Assembly (NCBI GenBank): GCA_021324395.1
Contig: JAJPJG010000038.1
Span: forward strand, 62,001 to 126,000
Origin: Spartobacteria bacterium
GTDB lineage: Bacteria > Verrucomicrobiota > Verrucomicrobiia > Chthoniobacterales > Chthoniobacteraceae
Length of the DNA: 64,000 bases
Direction of reading: 5' to 3'
Shown here: positions 46,892 through 55,591 of the stretch, piece after piece
How the letters are laid out: every line of letters starts with the position of its first letter
How positions within the stretch are numbered: the first letter of the stretch is position 1
Translations under genes and position numbers: made by a program
The notes under the pieces: generated by a model
Told to the model about the DNA's origin: nothing
Databases searched by the model: none
Seen by the model: the letters and a program-made list of their open reading frames with translations, nothing else

Positions 46892-48472
46892 ATGAGCACT
46901 AAGAAAGGCAAACTTCCAACGGCCATTCCACTTCTGAGAGTGCGACAATGGCTACCGAACTGGGATGAAATCCATTTTGACAAAAAGGCGAGGCAGACCA
47001 AACCAGAGCCCGACTTTTTCCTCTGCGGAATCAAGGCGGGTGATCTAAAAGCGCTGACAGGCGTCTACCGGCGGTCGACAAAAGGCGGCATTGCTCGCGC
47101 TAAAGACCCAAATGTCCAGCGCGGTCACGAACAGGAACGGTCAGCAACAATTCGCGACTATGTTCGTTTTGGGTATCCATGGTGCGAGATGGGTGAAAAG
47201 AAACGCGAAATGCCTGATGCGATGGCCCTTCGTAAACCGGGCTGGTTGCCCACAGCAATCATCGTCAATATCTTGCCGTCGGGTGCAGAACGGAACGGCA
47301 AAGTGATCGCCAAATCTGATCTTGTCACGGTGGAGGCATCCAACGGCGCGACAACACTAAACCTTCCTGCTGGATTTACGGGACCCGGCTGGGAACCAGA
47401 AACTATCTTCCCTATCGAGGTCATTGACGGGCAGCACAGACTATGGGCGTTTGAGGGTTTCAATCCAGGAGATGATTTTGAACTACCTGTCGTTGCGTTT
47501 CATGGATTAGATCACAGTTGGCAGGCTTACCTATTCTGGTCTGTGAATATCACGCCAAAACGAATTAATCGTTCTCTTGCCTTCGATCTTTACCCCCTTC
47601 TTCGCCGAGAGGATTGGCTCGAAAAGTTTGCAGGCCACTCGATTTATAGGGAAACGCGTTGCCAAGAGCTCGTAGAGTGCCTCTGGTCTCACCCGGATAG
47701 TCCTTGGCACCAACGAATCAATATGCTTGGCGAGACTGCGCAACAACTTGGGTCTGAGAGCGCTATGGCGACCCAAGCCGCTTGGATCCGCTCGCTAATG
47801 GCGACTTTTGTTAAACAATGGGAGGGTTCAAACGTTGCTATTGGTGGGTTATTTGGCGCGCCACGTGCAACCGACGACACTTTCCTCCCTTGGAACCGGG
47901 CCATGCAGGCTGCGTTTTTGATTTTCGTCGGTAATGCTCTTAAAGACGCGGTTGCAAGAACTAAGACGAAATGGGCACAGCATCTTCGCCAGCTCAAAGA
48001 GCAAGAGGATTTGTTCGATGGGGATGATGATGCAGCCTTTTACGGCAAGCATTCACTTCTGACTACGGATCAAGGAATACGCGGGATTCTATTTGTATTC
48101 AATGATCTTTGCTATGTCCAAGCATCTGAACTTAACTTGGAAGAATGGCAATCGGATGAACAAATTGCTCCTTCTAAGAGAACCAAAGCTCCGGCTACAG
48201 AAGAAAACATTGTTTCGACGGCGATTCAATCTCTTAGTGACACTGCTGCGAGGCCATTTGTCATGGAAATAGCTAAAGGACTGAGCACCTACGATTGGAG
48301 AACGTCATCAACCCCGGGACTGGTCGACTCGGAACGCCTCAAACAAGCGGTGTTCCGTGGAAGTAGTGGGTATAAGGAATTGCGAAAACAGTTGCTGGAA
48401 CACTTGGCTGAAGCTGGTGGAACAGTCGCCAGTGCCGCGAAAACGGTGTCCAAAACACTTGGCTATTCATGA
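46892..48472 (+). CDS. DGQHR-domain protein (DndB/ParB-like fold)
   Basis: 526 residues from the ATG at 46892. The name-giving motif stands in IEVIDGQHRLWAFEGFN near residue 176, preceded by PTAIIVNILPSG and followed by FWSVNITPKRINRSLAFDL, which matches the FxxIN...vn.sL part of this family. In the family, DndB is the regulator of phosphorothioate DNA modification. Here no dnd genes are adjacent; instead the ORF overlaps by ATGA an unknown gene that overlaps an adenine methyltransferase gene. A long C-terminal helical part (about 300-526) is not recognised. Lower GC than flanks indicates transfer. Confidence 0.82.
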   Translation: MSTKKGKLPTAIPLLRVRQWLPNWDEIHFDKKARQTKPEPDFFLCGIKAGDLKALTGVYRRSTKGGIARAKDPNVQRGHEQERSATIRDYVRFGYPWCEMGEKKREMPDAMALRKPGWLPTAIIVNILPSGAERNGKVIAKSDLVTVEASNGATTLNLPAGFTGPGWEPETIFPIEVIDGQHRLWAFEGFNPGDDFELPVVAFHGLDHSWQAYLFWSVNITPKRINRSLAFDLYPLLRREDWLEKFAGHSIYRETRCQELVECLWSHPDSPWHQRINMLGETAQQLGSESAMATQAAWIRSLMATFVKQWEGSNVAIGGLFGAPRATDDTFLPWNRAMQAAFLIFVGNALKDAVARTKTKWAQHLRQLKEQEDLFDGDDDAAFYGKHSLLTTDQGIRGILFVFNDLCYVQASELNLEEWQSDEQIAPSKRTKAPATEENIVSTAIQSLSDTAARPFVMEIAKGLSTYDWRTSSTPGLVDSERLKQAVFRGSSGYKELRKQLLEHLAEAGGTVASAAKTVSKTLGYS

Positions 48473-49809
48473 GACCTGTTCGCTTGACTACAACTGCGAA
48501 GCAGTTACTGCGTCGTGCATCCCGTGAACCAATCGAAAACTACTTTGTTACCTTAGCTCCCCAGCAAAAACAGCTCCGATGGTTGCCGCAGGGAAATCGA
48601 TATCGAACTCGTTGCACTGGTCAATACAGAGAAGACTTAGATGCGCACGCTGTAGATGATGCAGCATTAACCGGCTATGTCGCCGCATCCGCGCCAACAC
48701 ATGTAATTGACGGTTGGTCAACCTTAGGCCGAGCGGTCGAAAGTGCCCTGCGTGGCGACACTTATTCGGCAGTTCATTTGGGATACTATGCGGAATTGCG
48801 CGCTGCGATGAGCTTGCTGGGCTGCGAGGGAATAGGAATCTTTGACAATCGCCATCCTGTCGTGCGGAGAAATGGTGGCACTTCCCATCTTCCCCATGTT
48901 CAGGTTTGGAATCCGCAACAGAATTCGTATTCAGCTCGCCCTGTAGGAACGCATGCAATTGTTTGGCCAGTGCTCCGACATTGGAGCTCCCTTCAACGGT
49001 CAGGCGATCTTCTTTCACAGCTTGTTCGTCCAAATGGCGTTTCGCTACCGGATTGGCTCGACGCATTCAATGCAGTGACGCCTGCACGCGAACTCGGGCG
49101 ACACTGGCTCCTTGCATGGGGAACAGATTTGTCAGTATTCGAGGATGATCGCAGCGCCCGTAATTTAGCCAGCTATCGTCCATCGGAGCTCCGCTTGCCG
49201 CCAGCAAGTCCAGCTCCTCAAGTCGTAGAATTTGTTGAGGAGCTATGGCGCTTATTCGAGCCTTCAAACGGTGCGCGGTTTCCGCGGCTTGAAGCGTTAT
49301 TGCTTAGGCGGGCATTACGCTTGGCTCATGGGGCGCAGGTTACGCAGGCGGCGGTAGAGGGCCTCGGAATGACCGCTGCAGAGGCTGCACAGTGGGTAAC
49401 TTTTCTTAGTGCTCACAATGAGCCAATAGCCTTAACAGCAGCGGACAACCAATTGCCCATAGAAGACGCAGATTGTCATTTCGGTATCATCGCAAGAGCA
49501 GCTTTGCTTTTGTTTCTAGCGACGGCCGCTAGCCGTCGGTTGCTGGTAAATGGAAACTATACTCCTACTATTCTCGATTTCTGGTGGAAAGCGCGGGGAG
49601 TATCCCATGGCATTTGGGAGGCAGGTGCTCATCCTGCCCATCCCTTTGATACTTGGGCAGACATTGCGGGAAGTCTCCAGGCATCGCGATTGTGGCGAGA
49701 CAACGCTGGCGGCGCATTTTCCTTGCGGGCGTGGAGACGCGCTAGCGTGGAACCATTGGATGATCTAGGTGCATTCGATCTAATTGCTATGTGGGGGTTG
49801 ATGCCGTGA
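48469..49809 (+). CDS. Unknown protein of the DGQHR-methyltransferase operon
   Basis: 446 residues, coupled on both sides by 4-nt overlaps (ATGA at 48469, GTGA at 49806). Mostly helical; a segment ALRGDTYSAVHLGYYAELRA near residue 94, followed by AMSLLGCEGIG, has the look of HEPN- or YaaC-like helical pairs, but I cannot confirm it. No nuclease, helicase or methylase motif was found. Its position makes it the candidate effector or specificity part of the operon. Function unknown. Confidence 0.75.
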   Translation: MRPVRLTTTAKQLLRRASREPIENYFVTLAPQQKQLRWLPQGNRYRTRCTGQYREDLDAHAVDDAALTGYVAASAPTHVIDGWSTLGRAVESALRGDTYSAVHLGYYAELRAAMSLLGCEGIGIFDNRHPVVRRNGGTSHLPHVQVWNPQQNSYSARPVGTHAIVWPVLRHWSSLQRSGDLLSQLVRPNGVSLPDWLDAFNAVTPARELGRHWLLAWGTDLSVFEDDRSARNLASYRPSELRLPPASPAPQVVEFVEELWRLFEPSNGARFPRLEALLLRRALRLAHGAQVTQAAVEGLGMTAAEAAQWVTFLSAHNEPIALTAADNQLPIEDADCHFGIIARAALLLFLATAASRRLLVNGNYTPTILDFWWKARGVSHGIWEAGAHPAHPFDTWADIAGSLQASRLWRDNAGGAFSLRAWRRASVEPLDDLGAFDLIAMWGLMP

Positions 49810-50930
49810 AATATATGGGTTCAAAGCGGGCGATGTTGGAAAACGGTTTGGGCGAACTCTTTGAAAAAGAAGTTCCGAAAGCGTTGCGGTTTGTGGACCT
49901 GTTCTCGGGATCCGGCGCCGTTGCGGCGCGAGTTTCTACACGCTTTCCTATTCAAGTTCTCGCTTTTGACCTACAACGTTACAGCGCAGTGCTGACAGCA
50001 GCTGTAATTGATCGTAACCAAGAACTAAAGGGCTCCTATGCTCTCGAGTCATGGATTCGACGGGCACGCAAACGCGTCACTAAAGTTGCTCTGACCCCAT
50101 CCAAGCTCACGCGTATGTTCGTAGCTGATGCGCGGGCGTGGAGTGAGATACAAGCCGAGCTACCGATAACGAAAGCTTACGGTGGACATTACTTTAGTCC
50201 TCAACAATCCGTCTGGATCGACGCACTGCGAGCTACCTTGCCGAAGAACGAGCCTAGCAGGACAGTCGCTCTGGCCGCGTTAATTCGTGCTTCAAGCGCT
50301 TGCGTTGCAGCGCCAGGACATACAGCGCAACCATTTCAACCAACCGCCACTGCAAAACGTTATTTGGCGGAAGCTTGGAGCAAAGACGTTGTCGCTCGCA
50401 CGATAGCTGAACTACGAACATTAGCGGCGCAATTTGCAGTCATGATTGGAAAGGCGGATGTGGCCGACGCTAATGATGCGGCAAAATGTGTGCGTGAAAG
50501 AGATCTTGTGTTTATCGATCCACCATATTCCGGGGTTCATTACAGCCGATTTTACCATGTCCTTGAAACCATTGCCCAAGGTTGCTGCGGCGAGGTTTCA
50601 GGAATAGGACGATACCCCGCTGCTAACTTGCGACCTAGATCGAAATATAGTGTCGGAAGCGAGTCCGCTAAAGCACTTGGCGAACTTTTTCAACGTGTAG
50701 CCTCGAACGGCGCGCGAGCGATCGTCACGTTTCCGGATCATACTTGCTCCAATGGATTGTCGGGAAACCTGGTGCGCGAGATTGCAGGGCAGTATTTCAC
50801 AATTCGTGAGCAGAGTGTGAAAAGTCGTTTTAGCTCACTAGGTGGAACTGGCGATCTTCGGAAAAACCAAGCAGGACGAGCCGCGCGCAAGCACGCAAGC
50901 GAGTTGATACTCTTTCTTGAGCCGAAGTAA
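49806..50930 (+). CDS. DNA adenine N6-methyltransferase, D12/Dam class
   Basis: 374 residues from the GTG at 49806, chosen because it gives a GTGA overlap with the previous stop and the typical D12 start VKYMGSKRAML. Motif I (AdoMet binding) is LRFVDLFSGSGAVAARVS near residue 27; the catalytic motif DPPYSGVHYSRFY lies near residue 239. Methyltransferases of this class methylate adenine N6. There is no neighbouring restriction gene other than the HsdR remnant, so it is either a lone modifier or acts with the two upstream proteins. Confidence 0.88.
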   Translation: MKYMGSKRAMLENGLGELFEKEVPKALRFVDLFSGSGAVAARVSTRFPIQVLAFDLQRYSAVLTAAVIDRNQELKGSYALESWIRRARKRVTKVALTPSKLTRMFVADARAWSEIQAELPITKAYGGHYFSPQQSVWIDALRATLPKNEPSRTVALAALIRASSACVAAPGHTAQPFQPTATAKRYLAEAWSKDVVARTIAELRTLAAQFAVMIGKADVADANDAAKCVRERDLVFIDPPYSGVHYSRFYHVLETIAQGCCGEVSGIGRYPAANLRPRSKYSVGSESAKALGELFQRVASNGARAIVTFPDHTCSNGLSGNLVREIAGQYFTIREQSVKSRFSSLGGTGDLRKNQAGRAARKHASELILFLEPK

Positions 50931-50938
50931 TCAGAGCT

Positions 50939-51099
50939 GGCCGCCGTTCGACCGGGCGTCGCCGATTCCGAAGGGCCTTGGATTGGACGTGTTGGTGAAG
51001 CTCGATGGCGACGATCTCGAAACCGCAAACGGCCGATTTGATCGGCATCCGGAGGCGGCGCTGGAGCAGTTTGCGGCGATTGCCGAGGATTTAAAGTGA
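50939..51099 (+). pseudogene. Orphan C-terminal gene fragment
   Basis: After the methyltransferase stop an open frame reads SWPPFDRASPIPKGLGLDVL and, to the stop at 51097-51099, ends with LEQFAAIAEDLK. It has no start of its own; an in-frame start at 50917 would lie inside the methyltransferase gene. GC and codon use look like the host rather than the island, so it may be the tail of a gene interrupted by the island. I do not recognise the family with confidence. Confidence 0.4.
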
Positions 51100-51172
51100 T
51101 TCAGTTGGCCGGATTGCTCGTTGAAGCAGCGGGAAAGCCGACGGGTGTATTATTTCCGGACACGTCCAGAAG

Positions 51173-51500
51173 CGGAAAGGCAATTTCAAGTCGTGGAAAG
51201 GCCATTTCAGTTTGTGGAAAGACGGCTTCGGGTCGTGGAAACGCCATTTGATGTCGTGGAAAGGTCGCTTGAGTTCGTGGAAAGGTGATTTCAGGTCATG
51301 GAAAGGTGGCTTCAAATCGTGGAAAGGTTGCTTTGGGTTGTGGAAAGGTCGTTTGAGGCCGTGGAAAGGTTGCTTCAAGTCATGGAAAGACGACTTCGGG
51401 TGGTGGAAAGGTGGTTTTGATTTGTGGAAAGAGCGCTTGGGAGTGCGGAAAGATGCCTTCGGTATGTGGAAAAGCGGCTTCGATCTACGGAAAAATTACT
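51173..51500. repeat. Degenerate tandem array with 21-bp period (array 3)
   Basis: TGGAAA (or CGGAAA) recurs at 51173, 51194, 51215 and so on to 51488: 16 units in exact 21-bp steps with no indel. A second, weaker block of TTC or TTT falls 12-14 bases after each core start, about one helical turn away. The pattern at each site is base-like (purine or pyrimidine kept, neighbours free), including invariant third-codon pyrimidines next to variable first bases, the reverse of protein selection. Open frames on both strands (Trp-Lys-Gly and Phe-His-Asp repeats) are taken as by-products. The rest of 51100-51654 has no gene. Confidence 0.93.
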
Positions 51501-51654
51501 GCAATTCGTATTCGATAGGATAAAGAAGAGCGCACGCTTTGTTTAAAGGGTTTTCCCCTAGGGTGTGATGATATTTACAGGGTTTTCACTTTGCAAAAAT
51601 AGGACTTTCCCTACTACCGCCCTCTCAGAACTGCTCGCAGGATTCGCCGCACTT

Positions 51655-52359
51655 ATGATTAACTCACAACTCAACAAACTGGACATGTATGAAACCGTCT
51701 CGACGGTTTGCACCAAATACAAAAACGACTGGACCGGCCTGAAGGCGTTCGGCGATTCGTTCGACGATTTCCTCGATCGCATCGCGCTGATCCAGAGTCT
51801 CGGGCAGCAGCAGAAGTCGCCGCGGTCGGGCATCACGATCGACAAAAACCGGCTCAAGCAGATGCTGCTGCGCGAGATTATGCGCAACGCGGGCGCGGTG
51901 GCGTCGTTCGCGGCGAAGACCGACAACGCGGCGCTGGAGGCGAAGATGGACTATAACCCATCGGACCTGAAAGTGCGCGAGGAGCTGCTCGACGATCTCG
52001 CGCAGGAGGTTCACGACATTGCACAGCAAAACCTGGCGAGCCTCGCGGATTACGGCGTGACGGCGGAGACGCTGCAGACCTTCCAGACGCGGATCGATGC
52101 CTACTCGCTGGCAGTCGGTTCGCCGCGCGCGGCGCAGATCTCGACGGCGCGGATCACGGCGGACATCAAGCGGCAGTTTTTGAAGTGCGATGACCTGCTG
52201 GAGCGCTCGATGGACCGGCTGGTGTTGCAATTCGAGGAAAGTAACGCGGAGTTTTACGCCGAGTATCAAAAGGCGCGGGAGATCATCGACCGCGCGGCGA
52301 CGGTGGATCGCACAAAGCCGCAACCTCCGGCACCGGCGCCGGAGAAGGTGAAGGTGTAG
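51655..52359 (+). CDS. Hypothetical helical protein, relative of the 4794 gene product
   Basis: 234 residues from the ATG at 51655; upstream in-frame starts exist but add a hydrophobic, unlikely segment. Almost wholly alpha-helical. Blocks MLLREIMRNAGAVASFAAKT, YGVTAETLQTFQTRIDAYSL and ERSMDRLVLQFEESNAEFYA then YQKARE are typical of a family I know from Bacteroidetes and Verrucomicrobia only as hypothetical. A Pro/Ala tail ends it as in the relative at 4794. It begins about 155 nt after the repeat array. Confidence 0.8.
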   Translation: MINSQLNKLDMYETVSTVCTKYKNDWTGLKAFGDSFDDFLDRIALIQSLGQQQKSPRSGITIDKNRLKQMLLREIMRNAGAVASFAAKTDNAALEAKMDYNPSDLKVREELLDDLAQEVHDIAQQNLASLADYGVTAETLQTFQTRIDAYSLAVGSPRAAQISTARITADIKRQFLKCDDLLERSMDRLVLQFEESNAEFYAEYQKAREIIDRAATVDRTKPQPPAPAPEKVKV

Positions 52360-52483
52360 CTCATCACGAACCAATCGCCGCCGTGGTGTGCGTGGATGCC
52401 GCGGCGGCGCTGGTCGATTGAGTTCGTTTTCGTAAGTTAGAGAACGGCGCATTCGCTTCGCGAACAGAGCCGCATCGACACTG

Positions 52484-54436
52484 CTAGCGCTTGATGCGGA
52501 TAACTGTCAGCGAGTTTGGTGGCGCCTGGTAGTCGAAAGATGTGCCGACTGTGATGGGCGAGGTCTCGGGCAGGACGGGATTGGTGGTGTCGAAGGTATT
52601 CACCGCATTGAGATCGCCGGTTAGCACGGTTTTGGTTGCGGTGCCGGGTTTGCTTCCGCCGTTAAGATGGATGGATAGTGCCTTGGATGTCGTATCGCTA
52701 TTAACCACCTTTAGGATGAGGTCGCCGCTTTTGCTGTCGCGCACTGTGGATGCGGCGAGGTGATCCCCGGAGTTATCGAGGAGGGTTTGGTAATAGGTGT
52801 CGCCGGAGTTTTCGGCGAAGAGTTTCTGGACGCAGTAGTTGATGGTGGGAGCTACCTTTGTGTTGTTGAAGTAGATGAGGTCGGGGTTCCACTGTGTGTG
52901 TCCCACCTTTGCCAAAAGCGGCGCGTAGGATGCCATGTGGACGATGTCGCCGTTGCGCTCGAGCTGGGTCATGTAGGCAGCTTCGGCTATGGCGTTGAAG
53001 AGCTGGTTTCCGCGCGAGGCGTATTCGCCGACATAGACCTTGGAATGGTTGCGATCATAGGTGTCGTAGCGGTTGAAGTGACTCAGGAACCATTGCGGCG
53101 GCTCGTAGTAATGCTCGTCGACGATTGGCACCTTTGATTCGTTCGCGACTTTCCACCCTTCGCTAAAATCGAATCCATCGGGTGAGGGGCCGACGGTGCC
53201 GACGACGGTGATTTCAGGATGCTTCGCCTTTACCGCATTGTAGATCATCGCGAAGCGTTCCTTGAAGCCGGGGGTTATGTGGTCTTCGTTGCCGATGCCG
53301 AGATACTCGAGGTGAAATGGCGCGGGATGCCCGGCCTCTGCACGCTTCGCGCCCCATTTGGAAGTGGCCGGACCGTTGGCCCACTCGATGAGATCGAGCA
53401 CGTCTTGAATGTAGGCGGGCATGTCCTCCATCGGCACGCATTGCTGGCCGGTGCCGCGTTTGCGGTCGGAGTTCTGACAGGAGACACCGGCGGCGAGCAC
53501 CGGCAGCGGCTTCGCGCCGATGTCTTCACAGAATTGGAAGTATTCGAAGTAACCGAGCCCGACGCTTTGATGGTAGCGCCAGATGTTGGCTTGTCCTTTT
53601 CGCTGCTCGATGGGTCCGATGCTGTTTTTCCAGCGGTAGATGTTCTCCACGCCGTCGCCGTGCGTCAGGCAGCCGCCAGGAAAACGGACGAACTTCGGAT
53701 GCAGGTCGGCGATGGTCTGCGCGAGGTCGGCGCGCAGGCCGTTCGGACGATCGTGGAAAGTGTGACGCGGAAAAAGCGAAAGCTCATCGAGCGCGACTCT
53801 GCCGCCATCCTTTGCCAGCAACACAAAGCGGGCTGCGTCGTCGGAGCGAGCCGCTGTGATTTCGGCGGCCGCGCGTTTCCATTCGAGACCTGCGATCTGT
53901 AGTGAAGCTTCGCCGAGCACTTCGCCATTCCTGCTTTCCAGTCGCGCGATCATCGGCATCGGCGGACGCTTTTCATCGAGCAGTCGCGCAAAGACGGAGA
54001 AGTCGTAGATTTCGCCGGCCTTGACCGGGATGCCGTCGAAGCCCGGGTTGATGAGACCTACACCGTCGCCGGCATTTCTGATGTCGAGGATCAGGTAGTG
54101 CGGGTTATTTGCGTGAACCGGATCGACCGCGCCGACAAACCAGCCACCCTTGCCGCCACCGCGCTGGGTGAGTTCCCAAAAGCTGAGCGGATTCCAGTCC
54201 GGCTGCTCGGTGGCTTGATACTCGAAAGAGCGGTTCTGGATCAGCTCCGCGTAAAGACCGCCATCGGCTGCATAGTTTAAGTCTTCAAAGAAGATGCCGA
54301 ATAGATCGGGGCTAATCTGCTTGCTCGTGGAGCGAAGATCAATGGTGAGTTTCGTTGCCGGCGCATCTGCTGCTTGAAGCGCCGTGCCAAGGACGATGGT
54401 CGCGCCGACCAGGAGGAGTTGTTTTATCGAGTGCAA
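52484..54436 (-). CDS. Secreted alpha-L-arabinofuranosidase (GH51-like)
   Basis: 650 residues with a signal peptide (HSIKQLLLVGATIVLGTALQ ... AA/DAPA). Next come IDLRSTSKQISPDLFGIFFED and NYAADGGLYAELIQNRSFEY, then a carbohydrate-binding-like beta domain (about 130-230), then the TIM barrel: RFPGGCLTHGDGVENIYRW near residue 250, acid/base Glu in YLGIGNEDHITPGF near 380, and nucleophile Glu in VYVGEYASRGN near 470. It removes arabinofuranose from plant polymers outside the cytoplasm, complementing the intracellular GH51 at 36.4 kb. Two LacI regulators follow upstream on the same strand. Confidence 0.92.
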   Translation of the reverse strand: MHSIKQLLLVGATIVLGTALQAADAPATKLTIDLRSTSKQISPDLFGIFFEDLNYAADGGLYAELIQNRSFEYQATEQPDWNPLSFWELTQRGGGKGGWFVGAVDPVHANNPHYLILDIRNAGDGVGLINPGFDGIPVKAGEIYDFSVFARLLDEKRPPMPMIARLESRNGEVLGEASLQIAGLEWKRAAAEITAARSDDAARFVLLAKDGGRVALDELSLFPRHTFHDRPNGLRADLAQTIADLHPKFVRFPGGCLTHGDGVENIYRWKNSIGPIEQRKGQANIWRYHQSVGLGYFEYFQFCEDIGAKPLPVLAAGVSCQNSDRKRGTGQQCVPMEDMPAYIQDVLDLIEWANGPATSKWGAKRAEAGHPAPFHLEYLGIGNEDHITPGFKERFAMIYNAVKAKHPEITVVGTVGPSPDGFDFSEGWKVANESKVPIVDEHYYEPPQWFLSHFNRYDTYDRNHSKVYVGEYASRGNQLFNAIAEAAYMTQLERNGDIVHMASYAPLLAKVGHTQWNPDLIYFNNTKVAPTINYCVQKLFAENSGDTYYQTLLDNSGDHLAASTVRDSKSGDLILKVVNSDTTSKALSIHLNGGSKPGTATKTVLTGDLNAVNTFDTTNPVLPETSPITVGTSFDYQAPPNSLTVIRIKR

Positions 54437-54499
54437 AGGAGGCGGAATTATGAACCAACCAGCTTCGAAATAGGCAACCGTAAATGCGTCTTAGTCTTC

Positions 54500-55534
54500 C
54501 TAACGCACGGGCAGACTCGTTCCGTCGCGCCATGTGCCTTTGACGAGCATCTCGCGTTGCACGACGGGAATGCCGCGGTCGTTGTCGTGCAGCAGCGAGA
54601 TAAGCATGAGCATCGCGACGCGTCCGATTTCCTCCGGGTTCTGGTAAATGCCGGCGTCGAAGGGAATGTCGAGCACGTTCAGCGCGGCAACGCCGACGTC
54701 GTCGGGCACGCGCACGCCGGCTTTGTCGAGGAAATGGGAGGTGTGTTTACTGTCGGTAAGGATTGCGTCGGGCTTCCATTTTTTCAGCCATGCGATGAAG
54801 GACTCGCTGACGCCGTCGTCTTGATTTTGCAGTGGGAAAGGGGGGAGCCAGTCCGCCTGCGGGATGCTCACCTGCTGCTCCTGCAGAAAGCCGCCGAGGA
54901 ACGTCCAGGTGTTGCCGCAGTAGCCGACGAAGCCGATGCGGCGGTAGCCTTTCTGGATCATCATTCGCACTGCGAGCGCGGCGTTCGACGACTGTGCGCT
55001 TGTTACCATGTGAAAGGAGGGCACGGCCTGCGCCGAGCGGCCAAAGCGAACGCAGGAGAAGTCGTCCCAGTCAAATGATCGCCACCAGTCGGAGTCGGCG
55101 TCCGCCGAGATTGGCGGGATGAGCAGGCCGCGGATGCCGCGCGCGGAGAGGATTTCGCCCATCCGGCTGGCGGTGACGTTTTGATCGATGACAAATTCAT
55201 CCAGCCGGTAGCCGAACTTCCCCGCCGTCTCCGAAGCGCCTTTCCAGTAGCAATCGAACTCGACGAAGCCGCGGAGCTGCCCGGGGTTCGGCCATGCGTT
55301 AAGCCACGCCACTGCGGCCTGCACCGGTTTTACCTTGGAAGTATGTTTGTAATGGGCGAGAGCCGTGGCCATCGCATTCGGCTGGTAACCGAGGCGCTGC
55401 GCTTCGGCCTGGATGCGCTTGCGCGTCGCCTCTCCGATTTCGGGACTGTTTCGCAGCGCCATGGAAATGGTCGCCGGGGAGAAGCCTAGCTTCTTCGCCA
55501 GGTCGCGGATGGTGATGGGGGGCAGCGGCATCAC
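54500..55534 (-). CDS. LacI-family transcriptional regulator 1
   Basis: 344 residues. Helix-turn-helix and hinge: ITIRDLAKKLGFSPATISMA then SPEIGEATRKRIQAEA and GYQPNAMATAL, followed by a periplasmic-binding-protein-like sugar domain that ends VQREMLVKGTWRDGTSLPVR. About 45% alike by eye to the next regulator, including the unusual shared lines MATALAHYKHTS/MGAGLAQFKRSS and DNDRGIP, so the two are a tandem duplication. Probably controls sugar genes such as the arabinofuranosidase immediately downstream. Confidence 0.93.
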   Translation of the reverse strand: MMPLPPITIRDLAKKLGFSPATISMALRNSPEIGEATRKRIQAEAQRLGYQPNAMATALAHYKHTSKVKPVQAAVAWLNAWPNPGQLRGFVEFDCYWKGASETAGKFGYRLDEFVIDQNVTASRMGEILSARGIRGLLIPPISADADSDWWRSFDWDDFSCVRFGRSAQAVPSFHMVTSAQSSNAALAVRMMIQKGYRRIGFVGYCGNTWTFLGGFLQEQQVSIPQADWLPPFPLQNQDDGVSESFIAWLKKWKPDAILTDSKHTSHFLDKAGVRVPDDVGVAALNVLDIPFDAGIYQNPEEIGRVAMLMLISLLHDNDRGIPVVQREMLVKGTWRDGTSLPVR

Positions 55535-55591
55535 AACACTGCTAGCACTAATGCGCGCCGGTTCCAGTGGATAAGAATGGAACGGCGAGAC

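Noticed and set aside
51091-51523. Open frames with Trp-Lys-Gly or Phe-His-Asp heptads in array 3
   Set aside because: Base pattern is not codon-like and both strands are open; treated as repeat DNA.
52478-55555. ACACTGCTAGC seen both at the end of the arabinofuranosidase gene (52478) and upstream of LacI 1 (55536) as a shared operator
   Set aside because: The first copy overlaps the coding end and stop codon, and the flanking match breaks down by an indel; could be chance.
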